This document shows positions 1 to 14,115 of a stretch of DNA of 64,000 bases, one piece after another. Under the pieces are notes generated by a model. It had not been told where the DNA came from, searched no databases, and worked only from the letters and a program-made list of their open reading frames with translations. Each line of letters starts with the position of its first letter. Within the stretch, counting starts at the first letter, position 1. Position numbers and translations under genes: made by a program. The DNA is from Rotaria sordida (taxonomy: Eukaryota; Rotifera; Eurotatoria; Philodinida; Philodinidae): positions 50,209 through 114,208 of the forward strand of contig CAJNOL010000658.1 of NCBI GenBank assembly GCA_905250125.1. The letters run 5' to 3'.

Positions 1-1017
1 TCACGATGTCTTGTTGGTAAAAGATTTTTAAGACCTCCAATGCCTGACTTAACGAAACCTTTAACACCATCTGTGATACTACTAATTTGGCTTTTATTTT
101 TATTATCACCGGTATAATCTTTAGGACGAATATCTTCTTGTAAATGTTGTTGTGTTCTTGAAGATAAATTATTTTCTTGTTCGAAGAGAATATCAAAAAA
201 GGATTTGCCGTTTTCAACCGCATGATCTGTAATATGAGTTATTTTTTTGTTCATATATACAATATTTAGTGAGAAAAAGAAAAGATCGAAAATTTCTTTT
301 TATGTTTGTAAAATAAAGCTTAATGTCATAATCAATAATTATTCTATTCGAAAAACAAAAACTAGAAACCTACCTGAATATGGTAAAAATGTATAAACCT
401 CAGGTCCTTCACGTGGTGGTTTATCTTGATATCGTTGATTAGACAAATTCATTTGATTTTGATTTAATGATAATGTTGGTCCAAGATGTATTGTATTTTG
501 TGCCACTGTTGGATCATTATTAGAACTTGTTGTACGTAATTGATCATATAAAAGTTTTTCTGGACTTACAGTTAATGTTGGTGTTTCCATTCGAACACAT
601 GTTCGATAATTTTCATCAATATTTAAATGATGATGTCGAGCTAAATCTGCACTATGAGGATCAACAACTAAAAATCGAATTTGATCATCTTCAAGTTCAC
701 GTTGAATAAATGAAAGTATAACAAAAAAATCATCATTTTCAACTGAATGACCATTTACAGCAAGAACAACATCTTCACGTAAAAGACCACCACTTTCAGC
801 TGGACTATTTGGTTCAACATCACCAATACGTAAACCAAGCCAATGTTGATTACGAGCTAAATGAACACCATAACCTATAAGACAAAAAAAAAACAGAAAA
901 AGAAAGAAATTTATTTAAAATTTTCTATTTTTTTGTTACCATCATAATGAGGCCATTTACGTAAAACACATAAACGTGGACGAATATTTGCTATTTGTTC
1001 ATTATCATATTGAGAAT

Positions 1018-1059
<42 letters not shown>

Positions 1060-1159
1060 GACGAGATGTTGATGATGCACGGCCTGTTTGTCCACCTGAT
1101 GTAGTTAATGTTGGTTGACTATGATAAGTAGTCGATTGATTTGTGCCAACTTGCATCAT
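1..1159 (-). CDS. NHERF-like PDZ-domain protein, 5' part (runs off the left edge)
   Basis: Three exons on the minus strand: 940..1159, 374..874 and <1..295. The joints are GT-AG and the reading phase is consistent (phase 1 at both junctions). The start is the ATG at 1159, followed by a Ser/Thr/Gln-rich leader with about 14 consecutive glutamines. A PDZ domain follows: RPRLCVLRKW at its entry, then GYGVHL in place of the usual GLGF carboxylate loop, then SPAESGGLLREDVVLAVNG and a terminal FLVVDP strand. This order and the RLC.L/LVVDP edges resemble NHERF/EBP50-type PDZ domains, which tether membrane transporters and receptors to the cortex. The C-terminal part visible here is hydrophilic, ending in a Gly/Ile-rich stretch (VKGFVKSGIGGLKNLLPTRH), and I do not recognise it. 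The acceptor of exon 3 is the only good AG available but is less certain. No ezrin-binding tail is visible within the window. Confidence 0.75.
1019..1062. repeat. CAA/TTG microsatellite encoding polyglutamine
   Basis: A run of TTG triplets on the plus strand that reads as CAA (Gln) codons in exon 1 of the PDZ gene. The uniform CAA codon use makes it a candidate for length polymorphism. Confidence 0.9.
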
Positions 1160-4100
1160 ATTTGTTTATGAAGTTTGATTTTTTTTTTGTTTTTAATTAA
1201 TTATGTTATTTTTTCGACCGGGGAATTTTTTTATTCTTTGTCTTAATTAACGACTAGACGAATCGACAAATAGATGATAACATCAACTAGAAGAAGAAGT
1301 GAAATTTTATTTTAAAAAAGTTTGATAAATAAACAAAAAAAAAAGTAAAAAAATCAAGGAATATTGGGTTTTTTTCTCTGATTCGATCTTGACTCATATA
1401 AACTAAACAATACAATAAACACGTTTATCTTCTCTCTCTCTTTCTTCTTTTCAAATGACTAATGCATATCTACTTAGTTTCTTTTATCTCTTTATTTAAG
1501 AACTAAAATGCTCTCAGTAGTGAGAATAAGAGACAGAGAAATATGTGTACAATCTAAGCTGTTTAACCACTTGACTTCTAATGATTGAAAAAAAAAAAAA
1601 TAACAAAACACAAAAAAAATATTTATAAAAATGTATATAATTGATATGAAAAATTCGTTGGAAATTACATATTTGTTTCGGTCGGGTGTTGTACAAACCT
1701 ATATATACTCTTCTTTTTCTTTTTTTCTTAATAACCCTGTCAAACCCTCTAGCCCCATTTTGAAATGCGATATCCTTGAAATGTGTATGTGTGTGTGTGC
1801 TCGTCTGCCTGACTGCTTGTCTGCTTGTGTATGTATGTGTGTGTCTTGATCAAAAAAAAACTGAATGATGAGTTGTTGTATGGAACATAAACTATAACGG
1901 CTGTCATTACCACGTCTTTCACTATCTATTTGCACGTACTACTACTATTACTACTATTCGTCAATATACCCATATGTATATCTAATCATCAGACACGAAA
2001 AGCAAGACAAAAAAATAATGCAGCAAAATGAAAATGCTAACCGATACGCTTCGATAACTCTTCTCTAGCTTTCTTTATCTTTCTTCTTTCTCTCTTCGTC
2101 CATGTTGTTTTTTTTTCTATATGAAATATACGAAGGACATTCACTGAAAGTCTACCCGACGTGTCGTCGTTTTTGCTATTTCGATTTTCTCTCTTCTTTT
2201 CTCTCTCTCTTTTCGGTTCGTTTTTTCCCACTGTCTCTCACATATACACACTATTTTATTGAAAGGCCATTACCTTCTAAATAATAGCATCATTATCATC
2301 ATCATCGTATAATATATCTCTCTTATTCACTTGTTTCTTCAGGGTAAAGAAAGAATATAACAAAAAAAAAAAAAAGAAAAGGCAGAAAAAAGGGTGATGT
2401 TTGTTATGTACAGTTCTTCTCTCTTTTAAAACAAAGAAAGAACAGAGCAAATTCCTTTCTATATATAAATTTATGTGTCTTTTTTCTTTTTGCTCGAACA
2501 GCACTAAAGAACATTTCGTAGCATCCAATGCAATCGCAAAAGAAAATGGAATATTAGAAAGATGAAGAGATAAAATTACTTCATCAAACGAATGAATGCA
2601 ACGAAAAAAAAAAAAAACGAATAAATGATAGAAGAGAAAGATAGAAAATTTCATTTATGTGATTCGTCTTCACTACCATCATTACTACAATATAATCAAG
2701 CGGCTAGTGTTGATGATAATAGTAGTAGTGATGCTGTCGATGGCATATTTACTATTACCATTCAAATGTCTTGTGTTTAACCTTTACTTCAATTTTTTTT
2801 TCTTTGTTCCAACAATAGAAAGAGATATGGCACGCGCCAATATGAACACAAACATAGGTAGACACATATAGAGAAGAAGAAGAAGAAGACAATGAGATTT
2901 GTCTCGATAACCTTTTAGAATAATTTCCTTCAAATCGATAGTTTTTCTTTTATCACTCAATTTTCAATAAATATTTTCATTTGTTGTTAATTATTGAGAT
3001 ACTTAAATAAATGAAAGAGAGAAAAAAAAATTATAACCTCGATGGTTCTCTTTTTCGTCTTTTTCTTTCCCAAGGCAAACAACACAAAAAAATATGCAAT
3101 TATATATTTTGTCGTGTTCATTTTGTCATTGATGATAATATGCATATACTACGTTCTAATATACTTTTTTTTGTTTTTCTTCAAGTATAGCTGTTTTTTT
3201 TTTACTCATAACTAATTGAAAAAAATGAAAGATATATACATTAAAAGAAAAAAGAAAAAAAAGAAATGATTAATTTTATAATAACCAAACAGAATATTCG
3301 ATCAAAATCTCGACAAAAATATTGATAGAAAAAAACAAAATTTGGAAAGGTTATTTTTCACCTGTACTTTTATCATTAATAATGTTATTATTATTATCTT
3401 ATATTATTTCAAAAATATTTCTATCACAGATATTCTCGTATTCATAATATTTCTTTTGTTATTTCGAATGAATTTGGACAATTTGATACAATCGTTTAAC
3501 TGTTGTCTTTTCACATATATATAAAAGCTATTAATACATATTACTAATAATAACCTGATGATAAATTGTGATATTTCATGTGTGCAAAAAATTGATGAAA
3601 TGAATATTGACAGTCACTATACACAAAAAAGAAAATTTTTTATACACTTTGTACTTGCCGTATATATGTATATATATATATATATATATAACGAATACAT
3701 CAATTAGCAAAAGAAAAATGATATACTATGGTCATTTTAAATTTCAATTATTTTGATTTGTTTTTTGTTTTGTTTTATTTTGAATTTATAATTAGCATTT
3801 CTATCTACTGAAAATTATTTTCATATTTATCATATACGAAGAAAAAGAAAAAGAAACATATTAATATAAGATTGTCTCATTTATTAGATAAGATTTTTCA
3901 ATGACAGGAATATATGATACTTTATAATTTGCATCTAATCAACTATCAGTAGTATTGGTAAATGGATATTTTTTTACAATATATCAATGAAAAATCATCA
4001 TACTATCTCAATCCACTTGAAAAAAGTTGTAAATAATAGAATGAAAAAATGCAAATCTTCTTTTGTTGCTTACCGCTTGTATAGATTTTATTATTAAAGC

Positions 4101-7100
4101 TGTTTATGATGGTACGAACCATTTTTTTTTCATGTATAACATTACTATTTATATTGATCTAACTCATTAATCTTTCTGTTCAATTTATTATATTGTTGTA
4201 TATTCACTTTTTTTTTTCTTCTAAGGTCTACATAAACGTAATTAGGTTAAAGTAGAAGTAAGAAATAGTTGCTGGCTTTTTTTTTTTTTGCAATCTTCAA
4301 AGTATTATTTTAATTGAGAACAAATAAGAGAAGTTAACTTTATCTGTACAATTGTCACTTACTTATCTATAGACAAAATTAGTTTAATTATTTCGTACTA
4401 TTTACTATTATTTTCTAACTAAATATCTATATTGATATATGATTTTTATATGTGTAAGACTTTTTTTTTCTTTATATTAATACATATATATTCAATATAC
4501 AGATTTATATGTATATATTTGCTTCCAGTATACGTTTAGTTTAACTATAGTCAGTCAACTAAGTCAAACAACACATCCACTTCACTTTTCTCTTCTTTAG
4601 AATGTACCTTTACGTATATGAATGCATGCATGCATGCATGCATATATAAATGCGGGTCAATAGAATTGTGCCACTTGTCAATGTACAAACGCTTCAAGGT
4701 GTTATCCTTTTGTGCATATTTGTGTGTTTATATCGAGTATATACAGTTAAATTCAGTCAAGCATCTCTCATATACTTAAAGCTGATCGTCAGATCATCAT
4801 CGTCTTTTTTATATACCTTTCGGGAGAAGATGCATATGTCTAACTAATGATCAAGTTAAAAGATGAAAAGAATGTCATTTGTTTGTATAAGATTCCTTTT
4901 TTTTTCTACTTCTTTTATTTTTTATATTTGTTACAATAACAAATAATGGAAGTCGTGTGACTACGTCCTATACAGCAAAAAAAACACCACGTCAAAAGAA
5001 TGTTAAACAAGACCATAAGAATTTCTCTATTCGTCACATACATATATATATATATATGTGATATGTATTGATCATTTAAAAATGGCACCAAAAAAGAAAA
5101 GAATTAAAAATTGAATGGGGTTATCTTTTGCACTTGATAGAGCAAAACGAGCGCGTCTTGTTCATTTAAACCGATAAGACGAAAAAAAAAAATTGAAACA
5201 GAACAGTCGCTGTCTGCATTTCTAACCACTTAATATGAAAATTTATCCCACTGTTCAATTTCGCATGGCTAGTAGTGGTAATAAAGTATCAATCATAAAT
5301 TCGTAAAAGATAAATTTTGTTTCTCTCTCTCGCTTGACAGTAATCATGGACAAAAGGCGTTATTCGTTTCTCACTTTCCAATAGTGACTTACGTGTGCTG
5401 TACTCGAATATAGACAAACTCCACCGAAAAAAAAAAATACGATAACTTGTTTTCAATCCCACACGATAGATGTAAAATAAATCTTAACAATGATATTTTA
5501 TCATTTACTCTTGTCTTTTTCTTGTTCTTTAGTTACTTTATACAACTACAGAGGAAAAAAAAAGAACAGAGCAAAGTAATTTTGAAAAAGAAGAATTAAA
5601 ACATATACTGATATGAGTGTTGTTATTAATCTTTTCTTTTTCATCTCATTATCTTACCTACAAAATGATATCATTATTTCTCTTTTCTTCTTTCGTCTCA
5701 CAAAAAAAAACATGAATCTTTCAAAATCAACATATGAAATAGTTTGTAAATCGTTGAATATATGTAGAATTTCTGTTCACACATAAATGTAATAATAGAC
5801 ATGAACTAGTCAAAATTTGAGTAGCAATAAAAAAAGAATAATGCGATCATAAAAATAAAAAGCAATTGTTTTTTGTTAACTTACTGACTTGATTTATTTA
5901 TATTGGTAGATTTCACAAGTTTAGATTCTTCTTCACTTTTGTTTTAGATATTCGAAAGAAAAATAGAGAATCATATGATAATGGCAATGATATTCATTGA
6001 TCTGTCGTTTTCTTCTTCTTCTTCTTCTTAGTTCTTTTTTTTTCAATACGAAACGATCAATATAAGCACGCGTTTGAGAGTATAGAAGAGAGAGAGAAGT
6101 ATAAATTTCAATCGACTCGTATATATGTATATGTATATGTATATATATATATATATGTGTTATATGTGCAGCTTGTATGTAATTTGATGCTGTTCGAAGT
6201 AAATGCAAGGAAATCTTAACGAATTTGGATTGATGTATATGAATATAAGGAGAAGAAGAAGAAGAAAAAAAGTGTAATAATAATAATAATAATAATCAGT
6301 AGAATATGTTTACCAAGTACCTTGAATAGAAAAGAATATGACGTATCAATAAAATATAAGAGCTTTTAATAAAAAAAAAATGAAAATTTATTAATTCAAT
6401 TCTATCTTTCTTTTTTCAATTTATTTATCTTATGAATATATAACACTCACATCATCATCATCGTTATTCGTCTTTTTCTTTGTCTGTTATTCTCTTTTTA
6501 CTCTACACATATTTTTTTTCTTCTGTTAAAGAGCAGCAAATAGCGTATATAATCGAAATATTTTCATTATCAACGCAAAAAACGAAGTAAAAGAAAAGAA
6601 TAGTCTATTAGCAGTATACACATGATTAAAACAACAAAATAGTATAGGCTTATAATATAGTATTTCAATGATTAGGCATTTATCATCATTTATCAGATGA
6701 AATGAAGAAGAAAAAAAAATGAAAGAAGAAAATGCAAATATACAAATTTGTCTTCTGTAATTTTTCAGAAAAAAAAGAAAAGAGAGAAAAAAAAATAAAT
6801 CGTCATTCATTTTTTCTCCTCATTGACATTAAAAAATGAGGTGTAAGTCTTTTGTATATGCATACCAAAAGAAAAAAAAAACAGGGAGAACGAACATATA
6901 TATTGACTACCATACTAACATATATATATATATGTGCCTTTGGGTATTGATCAACTAGAATAACAGATTCTATAAGAAAGGGAGGAGAACAAGGAAAAAA
7001 AAAGGTTTGAAACGTAGCAATCATGTGCAAAATAATAGTTTAAAAAAAACGAACCGGAGACCTTATATAGACCGACGGTTCCACCCTTTTATTTTTTTGT

Positions 7101-7569
7101 TCTTGTAGAATTTCTTTAGTTATTCTTTTGATAACGAGTCCATGCATATATACCTGTTGTGAGCATATATATATATATACAAAATATACAAACAATTCAT
7201 ATTTTGAATCTTTCTTTCTCGTTTTTCTACGCAATCATCATAACGAGAACTATTACTACGACTGCACTAATTATACGCTTGTTTGGTTATTTGCATCATC
7301 TATATGACTTTCTCTCATTCTTTCTTCTTTATATTTTGTTTATGAATAGTTAGTCATATATAACGATAAAATAGTTGATCATTTCAAAGTCCTTGATAAA
7401 GATGAGCTTACCTTAAACGAAAAGAAAAATGAAAGAAGCCCAATTTACAAGATGAAATTGTATAAAAGAGAAGAAGAAGAAGATGAAGAACATCTGATTC
7501 AAAAGAAATAAAGTATAGAACGTTTTCAAGGAAAGATAAAGGATTTGATGAAATGCTTTTTTTCTTCAT

Positions 7570-7610
<41 letters not shown>

Positions 7611-10561
7611 CTCGTTTTGAATATGTGTATATATAGATATTCGATATATAAATACTCATAGGATGATTACGAACTGAACAGTAGCACGAATAACGATTTT
7701 GTTCATTTAATCCCAAAGGCTGCTCCAGTTACAACAATTTGATAAAGCAATAAATTTCAAGCACATACATAAATCTAGGCTCAACAAGCTAAATCTCGTT
7801 TTGCTTATTATTGTGTTACTTCTCATTGACGATGATACAATCGATATAATGCAGATATATGAGAACTTCGCAATATAAAATCTTTATTTGAATTGTTATT
7901 AATGTATTTTTCTTTCTTTGGATCAATTAAATAAGACAAGAAAGACGAGAAGAAGAAGAAGAAGAAGAAAAAAAAAAATCTTTATTTGAACAGTTCATCT
8001 ATGGTAAAGTTTGACACCTTTGAATATTTCTTGAGTATGTCGAATAATATCAATAAAATTTGATTTTCTATCCGACATATTGTCAAGTACATATCCTTCT
8101 ATATTTAATATATAACATAAAACAATTTTTTTTTTGTTTTTAATATAGACTAGTAACTAAATAGTTAATCTTGAGAATTATTTTTAGCTTCTATTACAAA
8201 TAAATAAATAAACATTGATAACTATGTGCATGATTTCCTTTTTTAAAGATTATAATCAAACTTATTAGTAAGATAAATATTGTTAACAAGAAATTTTTTA
8301 GTATATAATAAATATAAGACATATATTGATAGTCACAGCAGTAAATTTTAATGATCTTGATATAATGAACATAAAATAGTCTACTTTTGGAGAAAATTAT
8401 CATTTGAAGGGACAAGTTTTTTATATCCATAAATTATATCATCAATGAAAATTTTTCTTTTATATTCAATAATCATATTTTTTTTTCAATTGAAAAAAAT
8501 GGAATCAACTAGGCACATTAATTGTCAATATGAATCGTCATTCTTGAAGTGGTTTGTCCTTCATGACTATAAACATCATGAATAGTAGATGTAAAAATGA
8601 TGTGAAAAAAAAAAAACCCGTTTTTCTTGCATTATATTATAGATCTACATTTTTTTTTGTTCTATTAGAATATGCATCCAATTGACAAGATAACATTTAA
8701 TTTTTTTTATTCTATTCATTTTCAATTTGAATCCATAGAGATCTATTATACAAGGAAAGACGTCGACAACATTTGTCATGGTCATATTTGAATGCAAACG
8801 TATCAGATCACCTTGTATTCAGGGTAGTTGTTGTTGAATAGAGGATAAAATTTTTTTCGGTCTAAGATGAAAAGAGATTATAACAATCAAGTAACCTTCT
8901 CACTGTTCTTATTGATATCATTATCCTTATTTCTAATACTTTATTGAATTATAATTAAAGAATATGTCGAATGACAATAGAGAAATAATGATTGAAATTC
9001 AAGTATATTTCTTTACTAATCAAGAAAAAATATTGATATTATATCACTTTTTGATTGAGAATAATACATGAAATTAGGTTTTTAGTATAGCAAACATGAT
9101 TTGATGTAGTATAGCAATAGGAATTTAATGAATAATTTATTATTTTTTCCTCGTTAACAAATCGATAAGTTGAATGAATCTTTATTATTCTATTCATTTT
9201 CTTCTTTTGTTTGATAAGTAAGTTTTTTTTTTTTTATAGATATGCGTTTCATGAAAATCGATTTATTCCTTTAAAACTTTATAAAATACTCTAGAGGGGC
9301 TCATATGATTCAACTATTGCATCTATGAATCAACAAACAGCATGAGGCACTTGTTGATTAAGTCTATTACATTAATTATGATATACAGGTATACGATGAT
9401 AAATGATTTCTAAATATTTTAAATGATAACTATTGAGTTTATCAACTGTTAAGAAAAAATATACACATGTTGATAAAACTAGACAATAAATTCATGGAAA
9501 TTTGTTTTGATTATAAAATTGAAAAACCTTTCTTTCAATATGTATTGATAGTAGAAATGGTGCTCTAGATTTTTCCGATATTTAATCACTATTCAACTAA
9601 TATCATAATAATAAAATTTCCAGAAGACCTGTTTATTATGAAATATTGAAAAAATATTGAGTAGTATTTTTATTATTAATACTTTCTATACGGTATTGAA
9701 GTGCTTTCACCACTACCTTTGGTATGCTGCAAGTACTTTACTGATCGATCGATCGATTACTATTTCATGTTGTTCTTGGTGGTCAAGCTTTTTTTTCATA
9801 CATAGCAGTAGATATGTGCGTGTAGCAAGCAGCTAGATGAGGAGAAGGAGGAGGCCACATAAGTCATGCGGTTTGTTTGTTCGATTCATTGCAATAAAAC
9901 GGTTCACAAATAAACTATGCAAAAACAAGCAGAACGACATTATTCATTGGTTGTATCGTAGGATATCATCAAATATACTGTTGATTGTCTTTGTTTGAAA
10001 TAATAATAGATGAAATTTTTTTACTCATACACTACTTAGTAGATATTTGATCAATTTTTTATAATAATTCTAACTGAAATCAATAGACTTACGCAAAAGG
10101 ATGATACACACAACATGCATACGCAGTAATAGATATTACTCATTGAAGAAAGCTCATTCTCATATCATTTGAAAGAGTATAATTCAATGATTATCCATGT
10201 ACGAAGAAAATTTTCAATAGCATGCCGAGTAATTGTGCAGTGAGTCAAACAATATGGTCACTATCTTTGCGTCGTTATCGCGGTCATCTGGTCTACAATC
10301 AATTTCAAATATCTTCGATAATAAGCATGTGTTGCGCTTGTGTTTACATTTATTTTTGTTTATAAATTCGATGAATCAAATTAATGAAAAAAAATAAAGA
10401 ACAATATATATGTTTATAAGATTAAACTAACTGGATAAGAGTGCAATTGAGTGACATACACACATCTGATCTTAAACTAACTGAACGTGCACAAGCCAAG
10501 ATTCATTATCATCTGCTGAATAAAATAAACATGTTTCTACTATCGGCATAAGTCTATCATT
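1160..10561. other. About 9.4 kb without a supportable gene
   Basis: AT-rich DNA full of A/T homopolymers and microsatellites: TA repeats near 3,661-3,692 and 5,041-5,058, TGCA repeats near 4,622-4,646, TAA repeats near 6,270-6,296, CT repeats near 7,574-7,608 and GAA runs near 7,950-7,970. Open frames here are short, biased to Phe/Ile/Lys/Tyr, have no splice partners and resemble no family I know. The first part may hold the promoter and 5' UTR of the PDZ gene. No tRNA, rRNA or transposon ends were recognised. Confidence 0.6.
7572..7608. repeat. CT dinucleotide microsatellite
   Basis: An uninterrupted run of CT dinucleotides in non-coding DNA, one of several simple repeats in this gene-free interval. 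Confidence 0.9.
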
Positions 10562-11262
10562 TTATGTATTATAGGTTGAAAATTTATTAGTCGAGATATC
10601 AATACATCCGAAGATTTTTCTGATGTTTACAGATGGTGTTCTCCGATTTTGTGATGTTATAGAAAATAATTCAACATGATGTCTAACAAGCTCTGGATCA
10701 TCAGAAAGTGAAAATAGACTCATGTGATTGTTAATGTATCTATTCAAATATTAAATAGATATCTTGAAATTTTATGTCATATCATGTATTGAGAAATAAG
10801 TATGTTATGTAGATAAATTTTTTCTTTTATATATGATCAATATTTTACATAAAGGAAATTTTCGGTCTCTGTAACAGTCATTTTCAAGCATGTAAACAGT
10901 TGATCGAAAAAGGGTGTAGATGTGACTGTGGATCATGTCTTTAATTTATTCCACACCCACACCCTCAAGATTTGATAAGATAAAGTAACATCAACAACAA
11001 TCTACTTTATTAGAGAAGCAATACAAAAAGAAAAAGATTTTGTGATTTGCCACGAAATCCTTACTATTCAGACTTGGATTTCGTCTTGGACAAAAATAGT
11101 ATAAATAGTTTGCGCTTTGATAACGGTGGTCAAATTACAAATTGTTTATGTGAGTTTGATCCAAAAGCAAATCTATATTTTAAATCCAAATCGAAACCAA
11201 GTTCCAATGCGATTGGTCATATATCTCAATTGTATTCTAGATTTGTAGCATCCTTACTCTAG
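10562..11262. other. Short protein-like open frames, no gene model
   Basis: A minus-strand frame at 10562..10747 and a plus-strand frame at 11047..11262 have more ordinary amino-acid composition than the surrounding noise (for example LFSLSDDPELVRHHVELFSI and FDNGGQITNCLCEFDPKANL). Neither has a convincing start, splice partner or recognisable family, and a telomere-like hairpin lies between them. They may be decayed exon relics. No function is claimed. Confidence 0.2.
10911..10966. repeat. Telomere-motif inverted-repeat hairpin, copy a
   Basis: G-rich left arm (AGGGTGTAGATGTGACTGTGG) and C-rich right arm (CCACACCCACACCCT) around a loop reading ATCATGTCTTTAATTTATT. The arms are made of TGTGG/GGGTGT units. 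The known bdelloid telomere unit is TGTGGG. The same loop appears at 17,635, so this is a dispersed repeat family and not a chance palindrome. Confidence 0.6.
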
Positions 11263-11601
11263 ATCCATATTTACCCACGTCCACACCATTTCTTAATAAG
11301 ATTTTATCTTTTTCTATTCATCAAAAAAGAAATTTCAATTGTGTTTAGTCAAAATTGAAATTTTAATTTTAACTAGGCAAATTTTAAATTTGACTAAATT
11401 TTAATTTTGACCACAACATAAATATATAAAATAATTGTTCCACATATAAGATGACGAATAGTTTTACAACCAAAAACAATAAAGTTACGTATTGATGCCT
11501 TCTTATAGAACGAAAAAGATATAAAAAAAGAGGAATGTAAAAACAAAAACCAACATAGATTTTTTTCGGAAGATTTGTTCGCATATAAATATATAAAGAA
11601 T

Positions 11602-14115
11602 TCAGTCTTCATTAATCACTCCACATGGTTCAGAATGATCATCTATAAATAAAAATGAATTTATTTTTTATATATAAATAGGAAACGAATAATACCATGA
11701 AGATGATATGGTACTGTATAAGTGGTATAACCAAGAGTTTTTTCAATGTGTGCAGTTACTTCAACATCCTTTCTATTTTGTGTACATACAGGTGATTCGA
11801 ATGATAAAATTGTTTTATCTACTTGAAAATCATTTTGATTAAGAAGTTTACCATTACAATGAACATATAACTCTATAACAAATTAAAGTATAATGTCTTA
11901 TTAGTAGTGACAAAACTATGGCATACTATTTTTTTCTATTGATTCTCTAAGTTTAATAAAGATCATTTGGCCACCTCGTTCGCAAAGTTCATTGGGAAAA
12001 ATATTGTCAAAGCCAAGTGACTGAGATGTATGAGCTATAATGAAATACCTTTGAAATAGTAAAAGATGTTTGAATTCTCATACTTTCTTCAATAAGATCT
12101 GAATATGTTGGTAAAGAAACACGTTTGAATTGACCAATACGTAATTTAATATAAATAGCAAACATTAATCTACACCAAATAAGCTTATCTTCTTTGATAA
12201 TATTCTTATTATTATTTGTGTCTTGATATAAGTTAATCATCTTCAAAGTTAATCGATGTTTTTTTGTTCTTAATAATTAAGAAATTATTATTACTAACTT
12301 TTTTTGAAGATTTTCTAAGTCATTTGAATCAACCTTTGAAAAGACACCTTTTGATATTGAATCAAATTCAACAGAAAATTTTTGTTTTTCATCGAATTCT
12401 AAACATCCTATATTATTCAACATAGATTTATGATTTTTCTTAATCTTTGTATTGTTAGGTACAACTAGCTTCTGTTTATGTTCATTTCCATTATATGTCG
12501 TTACGTGAGTACCAATATAAAATTCTTGTTGATAATTTTGTATCTCTTGGGGAAGCTGCAGTGATTGAATGAGAAAAAAACTATTAAAAAGGTTATAAAT
12601 TTACCCCTAACAGAAGAGCTGTACGTTGAGGAGCTCCCTCAACTTGAATTGCCGGGCATCCATTGCTCAAAGTTGCTGATTCACGATGGTGCCAAAATCT
12701 TTTTGGTTGATTAAGTAAAACCAGTTTCGGTAATTTAATTGTTTGTTGGATAATATTTGTTGTGTTTGGTAATGAATCTGTATTGGTAGAAGTTGTTGAT
12801 TGAAAATTCCATGGTAATGATGGTTCAATAGAAATTCGAACATTGGGCAGAATATCTTCTTCATGACTGTTCGATGCTATTTAAATAAATAAATCTTAAT
12901 GATCAATTACAAAAAATTTATTGATTACTTACATTCATTTGAAACTATACTACTAGCTTCAGCACTTTCTATTGAAGTTGATGCCTTACGATTAGTTGTG
13001 AAACTTTTAGCCACCAAGTCTGAAATTTCTAATAGTTTCTGAAGCTGAAAGGTAAGCGCTTCGCGAATAGTGTTCGGCGACATTAAGTGATGAACAGGAA
13101 GTTGATGTTCTAAGAAAAACAAACAATTCTTTATTTTCTCTGATAACATTTGTTACTTGAAGTTATAGAGGAAAAGTTCAAACTATCAAGTTGAGGTTTA
13201 ATATAATTCATTAGATTTTGTATGTTTTGAACAAGTAAATTACATACACCTGAAGCGTTTAGTATTGTTTCCGGTTGATTTTCATGATTAACTGAAAATA
13301 AATAGTTAATAAAAAGTTATTATTGCAATATAAATGATCTTGAACTATTATCCAGACCTGTATTGTAGTCGATTGAAGCAGTTGATATTTTTTCTTGATC
13401 AATCATTGATATATCCTGATCAGGCATCTCCTTTATTGTGTCATAGTTACCAGGCCATTTATAAGCTTCCACTGAATCTTCGAATAATCTTAAAATATGT
13501 GTATCATCCAACGAGAATTTTGTATGCTTTTTAGAATTATTATTGCGTACATAAAAAGCATAAAAGCTTCGATTATTTTTGTCAAATACGAGACAAGCAC
13601 GGGACCACGTTTGATTTACTTCTACTGATGTAGCATCCATATAGTAATAGCTTTTTTGATTTTGATTAATAATACAAATATACAAATTCAGAAAATACTG
13701 TTTAGCTAATTCTTGTAATTGATCTATTTCGTCATCAATATCTGTATTATTCATTGAAAGCCAATCTACTATTCTATCAGTATCAATATAACGACGTTTA
13801 CTAAGTTCTGTATTTGAACCAGTCATTAGAATAAACTGAATGCAAACGAACCAGTTCATAGGACCAGCCAAACCAGGTCTATTAATATTAAACGAAACAA
13901 GTAAGCTTAGAAGATCAACCGTATCATATTCACTTTTCTGAGTATTGTTGACTTTCTTCTTCAGGGACACTAGACTTTTCATCATCCATGGGCTCAGTAC
14001 CATCACTCAATGTATTTTCATCTTTGGGTCCATTCGGAGAGGATGCGAATAGCAATAAACTAAATGTATTCAAATTGCCTGACAAGTCGAGCCAGACTTT
14101 GCAGCAATTACTCAA
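11602..14115 (-). CDS. Divergent Rel-homology (NFAT-like) domain protein
   Basis: Exons, 3' to 5': 11602..11642, 11696..11872, 11927..12020, 12049..12268, 12299..12555, 12605..12876, 12933..13109, 13157..13291, 13358 to about 14000, and possibly more to an acceptor at 14115. All phases agree. The C-terminal half aligns with the NFAT/TonEBP Rel-homology region: FWHHRE near its start, EFYIGTH (family LQIFIGTA), NNIGCLEF (family IDCAGILKL), CRLMFAIYIKL (family VRLVFRVHIP), and GGQMIFI followed by an IPT-like domain to the stop. The Rel/NFAT DNA-contact loop RYETEG is not conserved (RESATL), so DNA binding is uncertain. The N-terminal ~220 residues, including GLAGPMNWFVCIQFILMTGS, are not recognised. 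Two introns are only 28 and 30 nt, and the frame changes near 13,930-14,006, so the gene may be drifting or the assembly may contain indels. Confidence 0.55.

Noticed and set aside
2277..2654. A 125-codon Phe/Leu-rich minus-strand frame, possibly a membrane protein
   Set aside because: Composition comes from T-rich tracts. No start context, no splice partner and no conserved motif.
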